Source of the DNA: Candidatus Saccharimonadota bacterium
GTDB taxonomy: Bacteria; Patescibacteriota; Saccharimonadia; Saccharimonadales; Saccharimonadaceae
Assembly: GCA_017514975.1 (NCBI GenBank)
Contig: JAFWIF010000004.1
Coordinates: forward strand, 1-35,212
Length of the DNA: 35,212 bases
Direction: 5' to 3'
Part shown: in pieces, positions 22,347 to 30,212 of the stretch
Numbering within the stretch: the stretch's first letter is position 1
How the letters are laid out: each line of letters starts with the position of its first letter
Notes under the pieces: model-generated
Seen by the model: the letters and a program-made list of their open reading frames with translations, nothing else
Database searches by the model: none
Told to the model about the DNA's origin: nothing
Translations under genes and position numbers: made by a program

Positions 22347-22998
22347 TTTGAAACGGTTTGAAACCGAAGCGGAATGGCTAGAAGCCCGCAAAAACTACAT
22401 AGGTGGAAGTGACAGCTCTTGTATCATCGGGCTCAATCCGTGGAAAAGCAATGTAGAGCTTTGGCGGGAAAAGACCGGGAGAAAAGCGCCGGACGATCTG
22501 CACGGCAACGCGGCGGTCGAGTTTGGCAAGGCAGCCGAGGAACATTTGCGCGAGCTTTTCGCGCTGGACTATAGGGAACGCGGAATCCGCGTCGATTATG
22601 CCCCTTTTAATTTTTGGACAAATACCGCATACCCATGGGCGCACGCAAGCCTTGACGGCTGGCTCTTCGAGTTCGGAACGGGCAAAAAGGGAATCTTTGA
22701 AGCGAAGACCGCGACCATAAACAGCACCGCCCAGGCGGAAAAATGGAGAAACGGGATCCCGCAAAACTATCTTTGCCAACTGCTGCACTATTTCGCAGTA
22801 ACCGGCGCGGACTTCGCGATCTTAACCGCTTATTTGCGTTATTCGTTTGAGGGCGAAGAGATCGACGTAATAGTGCGCCGCTACCGTTTAGAGCGGGAGC
22901 AGGTACAAGAACAGATTGACTATTTGATGAAGAAAGAGCGCGAGTTTTGGGAGCACGTGAAGAACGACACCGAGCCGCCGTTGTTTCTGAACATTTAA
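22336..22998 (+). CDS. YqaJ-like phage recombination exonuclease
   Basis: 220 residues from GTG at 22336. PD-(D/E)XK nuclease of the lambda Exo/YqaJ family: IGGSDSSCIIGLNPWKSNVE (22-41), acidic E62 (AVEFGKAAEE), D107 (HASLDGW), and E122-x-K124 (GIFEAKTA), then QNYLCQLLHYFAVTG, where Gln is conserved. It degrades 5' strands of double-stranded DNA ends to give 3' tails for the RecT annealing protein at 23943. The pair drives replication-linked recombination of the phage. Confidence 0.92.
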   Translation: MAFNLKRFETEAEWLEARKNYIGGSDSSCIIGLNPWKSNVELWREKTGRKAPDDLHGNAAVEFGKAAEEHLRELFALDYRERGIRVDYAPFNFWTNTAYPWAHASLDGWLFEFGTGKKGIFEAKTATINSTAQAEKWRNGIPQNYLCQLLHYFAVTGADFAILTAYLRYSFEGEEIDVIVRRYRLEREQVQEQIDYLMKKEREFWEHVKNDTEPPLFLNI

Positions 22999-23014
22999 GA
23001 GAAAAGAGGTTTAT

Positions 23015-23938
23015 ATGGAGTTTTCAATCATCCCCGGAGCTGACGGGAATTTAACTTTTAAGGATTTTGAGCAGATAAAGACCGAGCTTTCGGCAGCGTT
23101 AAAGACCTACAAAGGGATCGTTTTTCAGCCCGAAGACATAAAGGCAGCGAAAGACTACCGGGCGCACCTTAACAAGACCGCCGCAGCCTTAAAAGACAAC
23201 TTTGCGGAGAAGAAAAAAGAGTTATACGCCCAGCTTTACACGCTGGAATCGCAGACAAAAGAGCTCGTTGACATCGTGAACGACTGCACAAGCACGATCG
23301 ACGCGCAGATAAAGGCATTTGAAGCCGAGGAAAAGGCGGCGAAGCTGGCGGAGTGCAGGAAGATTTTCGACGAAGAGTTTAAGGAAATGCACGAAATATT
23401 GGTAATCCCGACATTTGAGCAGATACAGAACGAACGCTGGCTAAATAAAACCTTTACGCTTTCAAAGGTTGCGGAAGAAATGAAAGCAAGGCGCGAAGAG
23501 ATCGAACGCGACCTCGACACCCTGGATAGGCTTGAAGCGTTTAGCTTTGAAGCGAAAGAAGAGTATTTCCGAACCCTTGATATCAACAGGGCAATCGCAG
23601 AGGGGCAGCGGCAGGCAGATATACAGCGCCGCAAGGAAGAAGCAAGACGGCTCGCGGAAGAAGAAGCAGCGCGCAAGGCGGCAGAAGCCGCCGCCACGAA
23701 GCCCACAACGCCCGCAGAAGCCCCCGAAGAGGTTAAGGCGGACAACAACACCCCCGAAACCTTAACGGCGGAAATTGCCCCGTTTATCGCGGGAGAAACC
23801 ACACATATTTTGATAATGACGGTTGACAGCAAGGGGTTCCGGGCGATCATCAACGAAGAGCAGAAAGCGGAGCTCAACAGAGTTATTAAAGATTTTATCA
23901 CACGCAGCGGCGTGAAGATGGAAAGAATAGGGGGCTGA
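23015..23938 (+). CDS. DUF1351-like protein of the recombination module
   Basis: 307 residues. Residues 20-230 are a long coiled coil (DNFAEKKKELYAQLYTLESQ; REEIERDLDTLDRLEAF; QADIQRRKEEARRLAEEEAA). An Ala/Pro/Thr-rich linker (about 230-255) joins a small C-terminal alpha/beta domain with ILIMTVDSKGFRAIINEEQ. This layout, between YqaJ and RecT, matches DUF1351 proteins, whose role is unknown but which always accompany this pair. A structural or loading role in recombination is a guess. Confidence 0.8.
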   Translation: MEFSIIPGADGNLTFKDFEQIKTELSAALKTYKGIVFQPEDIKAAKDYRAHLNKTAAALKDNFAEKKKELYAQLYTLESQTKELVDIVNDCTSTIDAQIKAFEAEEKAAKLAECRKIFDEEFKEMHEILVIPTFEQIQNERWLNKTFTLSKVAEEMKARREEIERDLDTLDRLEAFSFEAKEEYFRTLDINRAIAEGQRQADIQRRKEEARRLAEEEAARKAAEAAATKPTTPAEAPEEVKADNNTPETLTAEIAPFIAGETTHILIMTVDSKGFRAIINEEQKAELNRVIKDFITRSGVKMERIGG

Positions 23939-23942
23939 CAAT

Positions 23943-24797
23943 ATGGCAGAAATCAAGAACACGAACATTATGCCCGTAAACGAGGGCAAAGGGGGCTTCA
24001 CGGCTTATTTATCCGGCGAAGCGGTAAAAAGGCAGATAAACGCCACTTTGGGCGGAGACAACGGGCAGCGCTTTTGCGCCGCGCTCATTTCCACAGTAAG
24101 CGCGACAGCAGGTCTTAAAGAGTGCAACAACGCGTCAATCGTGGCGGGCGCCCTTTTGGGCGAGAGCTTGAAGCTTTCCCCGCTGCCGACGTTGGGGCAA
24201 TATTACCTGGTACCGTTCAACAAAAAAGCGCAATTTGTGCTCGGGTATAAGGGCATGATACAGCTTGCCGCACGTTCCGGGCAGTATTCGAAAATAAACG
24301 TTGTAGCGATCAAACAGGGCGAGCTGGTTAAATATGACGCCTTGAATGAGGAAATCGAGGTAAATCTCATCCAGGACGAAGAAGCACGCGAGAACGCGCC
24401 CACGACAGGCTACTACGCAATGTTTGAATACGTCAACGGCTTTAAAAAGACCCTTTATTGGAGCCGCGCGAAAATGGAGAAGCACGCCGAGCGCTATTCA
24501 AAGGGCTACGCGGCGCACAAAGGCTACACCTTTTGGGAAAAGGACTTTGACGAAATGGCAAAAAAGACAATGCTCCGACAGATTATCAGCAAATGGGGCG
24601 TTATGAGCGTTGACTTACAAACAGCATATATGGCTGACGGCGCCACGATCAAAGAGGATTTAACCCCCGAGTTTATCGAGATCGAAGAAAACGCGCCCGC
24701 CGAGGTTGCCGCGGAAGAGCCGCCGAAAGAGATAACGGCAAAAGATATCCGCAAGACCGCCGAAGCGGCGGCAAATGCTACCGACGACCTTTTTTAA
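23943..24797 (+). CDS. recT: RecT-family single-strand annealing protein
   Basis: 284 residues. Recognised by NATLGGDNGQRFCAALISTV, CNNASIVAGALLGESLKLSP, TLGQYYLVPFNKKAQFVLGY and GMIQLAARSGQYSKINVVAI, then FEYVNGFKKTLYWSRAKMEKH and FDEMAKKTMLRQIISKWG. These are the conserved blocks of RecT, in order. It coats 3' tails made by the YqaJ nuclease and pairs them with homologous DNA. The acidic tail (about 245-284) with EEPPKE may bind host SSB or the nuclease. The start follows the previous stop by 4 nt. Confidence 0.95.
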   Translation: MAEIKNTNIMPVNEGKGGFTAYLSGEAVKRQINATLGGDNGQRFCAALISTVSATAGLKECNNASIVAGALLGESLKLSPLPTLGQYYLVPFNKKAQFVLGYKGMIQLAARSGQYSKINVVAIKQGELVKYDALNEEIEVNLIQDEEARENAPTTGYYAMFEYVNGFKKTLYWSRAKMEKHAERYSKGYAAHKGYTFWEKDFDEMAKKTMLRQIISKWGVMSVDLQTAYMADGATIKEDLTPEFIEIEENAPAEVAAEEPPKEITAKDIRKTAEAAANATDDLF

Positions 24798-24844
24798 AGG
24801 TATTGTATCTCCTTTGGAATATATCACTACCCGAAGCAGGCGGC

Positions 24845-24880
24845 GCGGGTCCGGCATAACCCGCCCGCCCGTGCGACGGG
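24845..24880 (+). repeat. Tandem GC hairpins before the DUF1064 gene
   Basis: GCGGGT (24845-24850) pairs with ACCCGC (24859-24864), and CCCGT-GCG-ACGGG (24868-24880) forms a second hairpin with a three-base loop. No T run follows, so they look like mRNA stabilising or spacing structures in the 104-nt gap rather than a terminator. Confidence 0.5.
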
Positions 24881-24901
24881 TAAAGCAACGGGGTTTTATT
24901 T

Positions 24902-25318
24902 ATGGCTTATTACAGACGATCCGCCCGGAACAAATACGGGAACAAAAAAGTTATATCGGGCGGCATGACATACGACAGCAAGGCGGAAGCAATGCGCGGG
25001 CGTGAGCTGGAATTGCTGCAGGCAGCAGGCAAGATTGAGAAACTACAGCGGCAAGTCAAATTTACACTTATCCCCGCACAATATGAGCTTTCGGACCAGG
25101 TTTACACGCGGGGCAAGCTTAAAGGACAGCCAAAGCGCGGAAAGCTTATTGAGCGTGAGGTCGTTTATACTGCAGATTTTGTTTACATCAACGAGAACGG
25201 CGAGAAGATCGTCGAAGACGTAAAAGGCTTTGCTACCAAAGATTATATTTTGAAACGCAAATTAATGCTTTTTTTCTTTGGGATCCGCGTTCACGAAATA
25301 AGGGGGCGCACGCGATGA
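24902..25318 (+). CDS. DUF1064 nuclease-like protein
   Basis: 138 residues: KYGNKKVISGGMTYDSKAEA near the start, ELLQAAGKIEKLQRQVKFTL, YTADFVYINENGEKIVEDVK and KDYILKRKLMLFF. This is the DUF1064 pattern, a PD-(D/E)XK-like fold (candidate residues E35 of SKAEA, the D of YTADF and E-D-V-K) often assigned as a Holliday-junction-type or replication nuclease in phages. It overlaps the next gene by 4 nt (ATGA). Confidence 0.85.
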   Translation: MAYYRRSARNKYGNKKVISGGMTYDSKAEAMRGRELELLQAAGKIEKLQRQVKFTLIPAQYELSDQVYTRGKLKGQPKRGKLIEREVVYTADFVYINENGEKIVEDVKGFATKDYILKRKLMLFFFGIRVHEIRGRTR

Positions 25319-25599
25319 CAGTTCCCGACATATTTTACGAGCGGGACGGAATACGCAAGCTCACGGCAAACGCCGTAAAGCTCTATTTTCACATTCTGAC
25401 ACTAGAGGAAAAGTACGGCGGCGCGTTCCTCTACTCATGCGAGCGGTTTATGCAAGATTTAAACATAGCGCGGGGGACATTTTTCAAGGCACGCGCGGAG
25501 CTTATAAGCCGGGGTTTTATTGCGATCAGCAGCACGGCGGACAGAGACAGCGACGGAACGTTCCGGCAGAGCGTGCGGTATTACGTCAAAGAAGAATAA
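25315..25599 (+). CDS. Winged-helix protein, candidate replication initiator
   Basis: 94 residues: KLTANAVKLYFHILTLEEKY, FMQDLNIARGTFFKARAELI and SRGFIAISSTADRDSDGTFR, ending in a strand SVRYYVKEE. It has the order of the N-terminal winged helix of phage replication initiators (DnaD/RepA_N-like), including the recognition helix GTFFKARAELI and wing. Such proteins usually continue into a C-terminal domain that is absent here. The DnaA-box and iteron-like repeats begin 5 nt after its stop, which supports binding to the origin. Confidence 0.6.
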   Translation: MTVPDIFYERDGIRKLTANAVKLYFHILTLEEKYGGAFLYSCERFMQDLNIARGTFFKARAELISRGFIAISSTADRDSDGTFRQSVRYYVKEE

Positions 25600-25604
25600 A
25601 AAAG

Positions 25605-25765
25605 TTATCCACTTAATAACACCGAGTTCAAAAATTGATACACGGAAACCGAGTTCAAAAATTGATACGCATATATGTGTATCAAAATTTGGTACACGGT
25701 CCGAGTTCAAAAATTGATACACAAAAAAAGATATATATTTAGTTATTTATTTATTTATCTATAGG
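25605..25765. other. Putative replication origin: DnaA box, iterons and AT-rich region
   Basis: A DnaA box-like TTATCCACT (25605-25613) is followed by three copies of CCGAGTTCAAAAATTGATAC at 25622, 25649 and 25701. Between copies two and three lies the near-palindrome GATACGCATATATGTGTATC (25664-25683), followed by an inverted partial copy (GTATCAAAATTTGGTAC). An AT-rich stretch (25721-25763) with TTAT repeats, suitable for strand opening, follows. This is the usual make-up of an iteron-type origin; it carries no gene. Confidence 0.75.
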
Positions 25766-25778
25766 AGCACGTGGGGAA

Positions 25779-25955
25779 ATGAACGAAGAAAAAATAATTT
25801 TAACGCCCGACCAGGTTGCGGCGGTTTGCGATCATTATTGCCGCTTTCCGCGAGAGTACGACGAAGACCTGCACGGGGTCCCGCTGGCGGAAAGCCACAT
25901 CTGCAAAAACTGCCCGCTGACGCTGGCGGCAGAAAGAGAGAACACGGAATCATGA
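25779..25955 (+). CDS. Small Cys-containing early protein
   Basis: 58 residues from ATG at 25779: LTPDQVAAVCDHYCRFPREY, then a GVPLAESHICKNCPLTLAAE ending. Two Cys pairs (C-x3-C and C-x2-C) with His suggest zinc binding. This short family is common next to the methyltransferase or replication genes of Clostridia phages; its role is unknown. The stop overlaps the methyltransferase start (ATGA at 25952). Confidence 0.7.
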   Translation: MNEEKIILTPDQVAAVCDHYCRFPREYDEDLHGVPLAESHICKNCPLTLAAERENTES

Positions 25956-27364
25956 ACGGATTAATTATTGATTGTTTTGCAGGCGGCGGGGGCGCGTCCG
26001 TCGGAATTGAAATGGCGCTCGGGCGTTCGGTTGATATAGCTATCAATCACGACCCGCAGGCAATACTCATGCACAAGACAAACCATTGTAAAACGTTGCA
26101 CTTGACCGAGGACATTTTCGAGGTTGACTTAAAAAAATACGTTAAGGACAAGCGCGTGGCGCTCATGTGGGCGAGCCCCGATTGCACCAGCCACAGCAAA
26201 GCAAAAGGCGGGCAGCCTAGAAACCAGGGTTTGAGGATACTGCCCTGGGCGGTATATAAGCACGCAAAAGCGATCTTGCCGGACGTTATCATCATGGAAA
26301 ACGTCGAAGAGATACAGCAATGGGGACCGCTTGACGAAAACGGGCACCCGATAAAAGAGCGCATGGGCGAAGAATACAAGCGTTTTATAACGGCTATGAA
26401 GTCGCTGGGCTACGTGTTTGAGAGCAAAGAGCTTGTTGCGGCAGACTACGGAGCACCGACCACCCGGAAACGTTGGTACGCGATTTTTCGACGTGACGGG
26501 CGCCCGATCATCTTTCCCGCGCCCACTCACAGCAAGACGGGATCCGACGGGCTGAAAAAGTGGCGCCCGGTTTCCGAGGTTTTAGACTTCGGCAATTTGG
26601 GTAAATCCATTTTCGACAGAAAAAAGCCCCTGGCGGAAAACACGCTCCGCAGAATCGCGCGGGGTATAGAAAAATTCGTTGTAAACGGCGGGGACCAAGA
26701 ATTTATTATCCAGTACCATTCCGAAACCGCAAAGGGCGATTTTAGGGGGCAAAGCGTAGCGGGTCCGCTCATGACGATAGACACCAGCAACCGCTACGGG
26801 CTTGTTTCTGCTTTTATCTCGAAGTTTTACAAAACGGGAATCGGGCAAAGCTGCCTCGAGCCGCTGCACACGATCACGACCAGCGCCGGACACTTCGGGC
26901 AGGTTAGTGTCTTAATGACCGAGTGGGAAAAGTTAAAGGCGGCGGGCGTCGATGAAGAAACGGCGAAGAAATGCACGGCGGTTTCCCGGTTTATAGTGGA
27001 ATACTACGGCAGCGGGACCGCTCAAAGCGTCGACGAGCCGTTGCACACGATTGTAACAAAAGACCGCTTTGCATTGATAACGGTTTTAGGCAAAGAGCAC
27101 GTTATCCTTGATATTTTCTTGCGTATGCTCACGCCGGAAGAATTGAAGCTGGCGCAAGGTTTCCCGAAAGACTACATCATAGACCGCGACTATAAATGGC
27201 GACCCTACCCGACAGCGGAGCAGGTAAAGAGGATCGGGAACAGCGTCGTTCCGATTATGGCACAAGCCCTCGTTTCTGCAAATTGCCCGTATCTCAAAGA
27301 GGGCGAACGGGAGCCGAATTTGATGATTGAGGAAGACGACAACAGGCAAATGTGCTTTGCATAG
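25952..27364 (+). CDS. dcm: C5-cytosine DNA methyltransferase
   Basis: 470 residues from the ATG at 25952; a longer frame exists upstream but is covered by the 58-residue gene. Motif I FAGGGGASVG (9-18) binds S-adenosylmethionine. The catalytic loop is ASPDCTSHSKAKGG (C78) instead of the usual PPCQ. Motif VI is IMENVEEI (E116), motif VIII APTTRKRWY, and the end has LTPEELKLAQGFPKDY and RIGNSVVP (motif X). Between 245 and 385 there are two related blocks, FISKFYKTGIGQSCLEPLHT and FIVEYYGSGTAQSVDEPLHT, probably in the target recognition region. It probably masks phage DNA from host restriction; no partner endonuclease is seen. Confidence 0.93.
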   Translation: MNGLIIDCFAGGGGASVGIEMALGRSVDIAINHDPQAILMHKTNHCKTLHLTEDIFEVDLKKYVKDKRVALMWASPDCTSHSKAKGGQPRNQGLRILPWAVYKHAKAILPDVIIMENVEEIQQWGPLDENGHPIKERMGEEYKRFITAMKSLGYVFESKELVAADYGAPTTRKRWYAIFRRDGRPIIFPAPTHSKTGSDGLKKWRPVSEVLDFGNLGKSIFDRKKPLAENTLRRIARGIEKFVVNGGDQEFIIQYHSETAKGDFRGQSVAGPLMTIDTSNRYGLVSAFISKFYKTGIGQSCLEPLHTITTSAGHFGQVSVLMTEWEKLKAAGVDEETAKKCTAVSRFIVEYYGSGTAQSVDEPLHTIVTKDRFALITVLGKEHVILDIFLRMLTPEELKLAQGFPKDYIIDRDYKWRPYPTAEQVKRIGNSVVPIMAQALVSANCPYLKEGEREPNLMIEEDDNRQMCFA

Positions 27365-27374
27365 GGGGCAATCA

Positions 27375-27941
27375 ATGAAGATTGAAGACCTAACCGAGAT
27401 CGAGGGGCAAATAAGCCTTGACGACCTTATGAAGCAGACCGAGACACCGCGCTACGGCTTTAGAGGTTGCGCGGGCTGCACATGGTACAGACTGGACAAA
27501 GACGGCAACCGCCGCTGTTATTGGGCGATCACAAAAGACCGGGCATACCGCCCGAAAGCGGATTATATTTACCCGCATTGCGACGATAACAGCCCGCATT
27601 TCGAGCCGTGCGCTTACAAGGTCCCGAGAATGTGCGGCAACTGTAAATACTGCAATCAATTTGTTTACGAAAACAAAGAGGAATACGGGACGGCATACAC
27701 CAGGGCGGCAGCAGATGACCCGAAAGAAACGCCGAACATTTACTGCACGCACCCGCAAGGGAGCCTAAACCGCCGGACAGCTTATAAAGATTTGGAGTGG
27801 GCGGGTTTTGGCGTCGGGCATTATGACCGCCAGCACGAGTGGGACACTTGCGACCGTTGGGAGCTGGACCAGGGCGGCTATAGAACATTTAGTTTTACAA
27901 AAGAGCAAATGGAAAACAAGGGGGCAGACAATGACACTTGA
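27375..27941 (+). CDS. Cys-rich unknown protein (188 aa)
   Basis: 188 residues from ATG at 27375. Many Cys and His pairs: FRGCAGCTWYRLD, CYWAITKDRAYRP, YPHCDDNSPHFEPC, MCGNCKYCNQFVYE, IYCTHPQG and WDTCDRWELD. They could fold around two or more zinc ions. Short phage proteins of this Cys-Trp kind exist in many Clostridia phages without known function. It lies between the methyltransferase and the 229-residue gene, the latter overlapping its end by 11 nt. Confidence 0.65.
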   Translation: MKIEDLTEIEGQISLDDLMKQTETPRYGFRGCAGCTWYRLDKDGNRRCYWAITKDRAYRPKADYIYPHCDDNSPHFEPCAYKVPRMCGNCKYCNQFVYENKEEYGTAYTRAAADDPKETPNIYCTHPQGSLNRRTAYKDLEWAGFGVGHYDRQHEWDTCDRWELDQGGYRTFSFTKEQMENKGADNDT

Positions 27942-28620
27942 AGAAGAAAAGATATTGCAGGAATGCGCCCGCGAGTTATTGGGTGAAAAAGCTATCAAGC
28001 TGATGGAACATTGCATAGGCTACGACCCCGGGCGCGTTTATTGGCGCCACGGCAAGAAATATTATAAGCCCTGGCGAAACCATTTTTGCGCGGGCGGATC
28101 CGACCTTGAAGTATGGGACGGCTTAAAGAAACAAGGCTTTGCGGAGAGCGGAGCGGCAAACAAGGTCAATTTTTGGCTTAACAACGCGGGGCTTTCGATT
28201 TTATCCGCTGCCGAGCGGGTTTACATCTATAACGACGCGGCAAGCGGGAACGAGGTCGACGCAAGCCCCGAGGTTATCCGGGTCCTTTTGGACCACGCCG
28301 TATTTTGCGGCTATGGAAATTGGATCCCGCCGGGGTCCGAGGGCATAGCAAAGGCGGCACGGCTGCCGCTAAAGCTGACCCGCGAAACGCTCAAATATTT
28401 GAGGGACGAAAGGGGCTATGTAAAACACATTTACGACGGCGGCGCGGACGACGAGGGGTTTCCGTATTGCACCCACGGCTGGATTTTATCGGAAAAGTGG
28501 ATAGAGGAACACCAGGAACGCTACAAAGCGGCGCAGCTTGCCGAATATGGGCGCATGAAACAGGTAGGCTACAACGTAGAAAAGGAAATGGAGAAGCAAA
28601 GAGAGGGGGCGATTATATAA
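27931..28620 (+). CDS. Unknown early protein (229 aa)
   Basis: 229 residues from the ATG at 27931 (GGGGGCAGAC upstream). Opening MTLEEEKILQECARELLGE; middle GRVYWRHGKKYYKPWRNHFC; then SPEVIRVLLDHAVFCGYGNW, a winged-helix-like part LPLKLTRETLKYLRDERGYV, and a charged helical end EKEMEKQREG. I do not recognise a named family; the central and later parts suggest a DNA-binding role. The start lies inside the previous gene and its stop abuts the HNH start. Confidence 0.6.
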   Translation: MTLEEEKILQECARELLGEKAIKLMEHCIGYDPGRVYWRHGKKYYKPWRNHFCAGGSDLEVWDGLKKQGFAESGAANKVNFWLNNAGLSILSAAERVYIYNDAASGNEVDASPEVIRVLLDHAVFCGYGNWIPPGSEGIAKAARLPLKLTRETLKYLRDERGYVKHIYDGGADDEGFPYCTHGWILSEKWIEEHQERYKAAQLAEYGRMKQVGYNVEKEMEKQREGAII

Positions 28621-28908
28621 ATGCCTATAAAGCCGGAGAATAAAAAAAGATATCCGAAAAACTGGAAAGAGATACGGGCGGCAATACTGAAAAGAGCCGC
28701 AAACAAATGCGAGTTTTGCGGAATTGAAAACGGAGTTATCAAGGGAAACGGGAGCAAGGTTGTTTTAACAATCGCACACCTAGACCACACGCCGGAGCAT
28801 TGCGACCCTAACAATTTACGCGCACTTTGCCAAAAGTGCCACAATACCTACGACGCAAAACATCGCGCAGAAACAAGACGGAAAACACGAGAGGGGGCTT
28901 GCACATGA
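28621..28908 (+). CDS. HNH endonuclease
   Basis: 95 residues. Zinc ligands C30/C33 (CEFCG) and C70/C73 (CQKCH) frame the active site IAHLDHTPEHCDPNNLRALC, with H53, D55, H56 and N64/N65 as HNH residues, and the ending YDAKHR. It starts directly after the previous stop (TAA-ATG). Small HNH nucleases of this kind serve phage recombination, packaging or homing; placement in the early operon leaves the role open. Confidence 0.9.
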   Translation: MPIKPENKKRYPKNWKEIRAAILKRAANKCEFCGIENGVIKGNGSKVVLTIAHLDHTPEHCDPNNLRALCQKCHNTYDAKHRAETRRKTREGACT

Positions 28909-29237
28909 TCGAGAGAAGACCGGGCGAAATAACGACCCTTGAAACCAGGGCGGCGGCAAATGAAGAGGTCGACCGCAATTTGAGATACAAACAGATTTTG
29001 GAAATCATGGGACGCGACAAGGACCTGCCGTTCCCCGGCTGGACTGCAAAGGGGCTGGCGGTTGAAATGAACAGACTAGGCTACACGCCGACGGACGAAA
29101 GAAACTTTGCAGCCCCGCGCCTTACGGAGTTAGGCAAGCGCGGCATTGTGGAACCGATAGGGAAAGCGACCTGCCCTTACACCGGGCGCCGCGTCACGGT
29201 TTGGGGCTTGTGTGAAAGAGAGGGGGCAAAAACGTGA
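28905..29237 (+). CDS. Winged-helix-like unknown protein (110 aa)
   Basis: 110 residues from the ATG at 28905, overlapping the HNH stop. Sequence RYKQILEIMGRDKDLPFPGW, TAKGLAVEMNRLGYTPTDER, LTELGKRGIVEPIGK and TGRRVTVWGLC resemble a winged helix: recognition helix before FAAPRLTEL, then the wing ending in a strand VWGL. The family is common in Clostridia phages. Its end overlaps the next gene by 4 nt. Confidence 0.65.
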   Translation: MIERRPGEITTLETRAAANEEVDRNLRYKQILEIMGRDKDLPFPGWTAKGLAVEMNRLGYTPTDERNFAAPRLTELGKRGIVEPIGKATCPYTGRRVTVWGLCEREGAKT

Positions 29238-29560
29238 TTATTTACAAATGCGATTTGTGCGGGGCGTCAATGAGGGCGGCGGACGTGGTAACGGTCCGCG
29301 CCGTGAGGGCGGATATTTCGCGCGGGTTTGATGTTTGCGGCGATTGTTTCGCCAAGATCGAAGAAAAGGCAAAGGCGGTTGAGGAAAAAGGCAAAGAGCC
29401 GGAAGAGGATCCCGAAGTCTGCATAATGAAAAGACTTTTTGACGGGATAAAGTGCGACTCATGTTTTAACCGTTTTGATTGCTGCAAAGAGGAAAAGGAT
29501 CCCGAAATAACCGGGATAAAATGCGTACCGCAAAAGGACGGAAGGGGGCGCAGAGAATGA
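29234..29560 (+). CDS. Zinc-ribbon protein (108 aa)
   Basis: 108 residues from GTG at 29234. N-terminal ribbon CDLCGA (C-x2-C) and FDVCGDCFAKIE (C-x2-C) form one zinc site. A Glu/Lys linker leads to a second group CIMKRLFDGIKCDSCFNRFD followed by CC. It overlaps the previous gene by 4 nt and the next one too, in the same coupled block. No specific role known. Confidence 0.65.
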   Translation: MIIYKCDLCGASMRAADVVTVRAVRADISRGFDVCGDCFAKIEEKAKAVEEKGKEPEEDPEVCIMKRLFDGIKCDSCFNRFDCCKEEKDPEITGIKCVPQKDGRGRRE

Positions 29561-29730
29561 AGCGGATTTTTAAAAGCCTTTTTGACTATGAAATCGTCGG
29601 GGAATACTACGACAGAATATCACAGCCGAACGGAACCACGACAAGGGTAAAAAGATATTTGCGCAAATGGTTTTTTGTACCGCTCAAAAAATACCGGGAG
29701 AACAAAAGAGGGGGCAGAAATGAAGAATAA
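29557..29730 (+). CDS. Small basic unknown protein (57 aa)
   Basis: 57 residues, MKRIFKSLFDYEIVGEYYDR, then TTTRVKRYLRKWFFVPLKKY and a basic end KRGGRNEE. High Lys/Arg and Trp-Phe-Phe core. It overlaps the previous stop (ATGA) and the next start lies 11 nt inside it. It may bind nucleic acid or membrane; no family recognised. Confidence 0.55.
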   Translation: MKRIFKSLFDYEIVGEYYDRISQPNGTTTRVKRYLRKWFFVPLKKYRENKRGGRNEE

Positions 29731-30193
29731 CGAGCGCTTGATGATTGCCGCGCGGCTTTTCCTTGTGGTTATCCTGGCAATTATCCTCGCGGCGGCGGGA
29801 TCCTGTTTACGATCAGCAAAGGCGGCAACCGGTACGGAGCCGCCGGAGCTTTTCAGCGTCGACGACATTTTGTTACTGGCGGCGGCGATGGAGCTTGAAA
29901 ACGGTTGTAACAGCGATTTGTGTTTGCTTTATACGGGATCCGTTATTATCAACCGCGTAAACAGCCCTCGGTTCCCGGACACCATTTACGGAGTGCTTCA
30001 CCAAAAAGGACAGTACGCCGCGTGGACCTTGCGGCATTTGGATACGGTAAAGATTAGCGAGCGAACGTTAAGCCTTGCCTTAAAACTGGCAATGTGCGGG
30101 AGCCTTGACACCGAGATAATTTTTCAATCAATGCACCCGGAGCTGGGGCGCGTTAAATATCACATAGACACCGAGTATTTCGCGACGGAATAA
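29720..30193 (+). CDS. Membrane-anchored SleB/CwlJ-like cell-wall hydrolase
   Basis: 157 residues. Residues 9-27 are a membrane helix (LMIAARLFLVVILAIILAA) with Cys at 29 (AGSCLRS), so it may be a signal anchor or a weak lipobox. The domain LLAAAMELENGCNSDLCLLY, GSVIINRVNSPRFPDTIYGV and LHQKGQYAAW is the Hydrolase_2/SleB pattern, with E58 as likely catalytic Glu. It is shorter than usual. A murein hydrolase in the early operon, away from the lysis genes, is unusual; wall remodelling, surface exclusion or a SAR-type lysin are options. Confidence 0.72.
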   Translation: MKNNERLMIAARLFLVVILAIILAAAGSCLRSAKAATGTEPPELFSVDDILLLAAAMELENGCNSDLCLLYTGSVIINRVNSPRFPDTIYGVLHQKGQYAAWTLRHLDTVKISERTLSLALKLAMCGSLDTEIIFQSMHPELGRVKYHIDTEYFATE

Positions 30194-30212
30194 AACAAGG
30201 GGGTTTGTTTAT

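Noticed and set aside
23236-23901. 221-residue open frame on the minus strand
   Set aside because: Lies fully opposite the DUF1351-like gene, is Ser/Ala-rich and low complexity, and has no ribosome site; it is a codon-bias shadow.
25622-25720. CRISPR array from three 20-bp repeats
   Set aside because: Spacing is irregular (7 and 32 nt between copies), an inverted partial copy is present and a DnaA box and AT-rich segment adjoin; origin iterons fit better.
25826-25951. N-terminal extension of the cytosine methyltransferase
   Set aside because: The extra residues are Arg/Pro-rich, unlike the family, and overlap the 58-residue Cys gene; ATG 25952 gives the standard start before FAGGGG.
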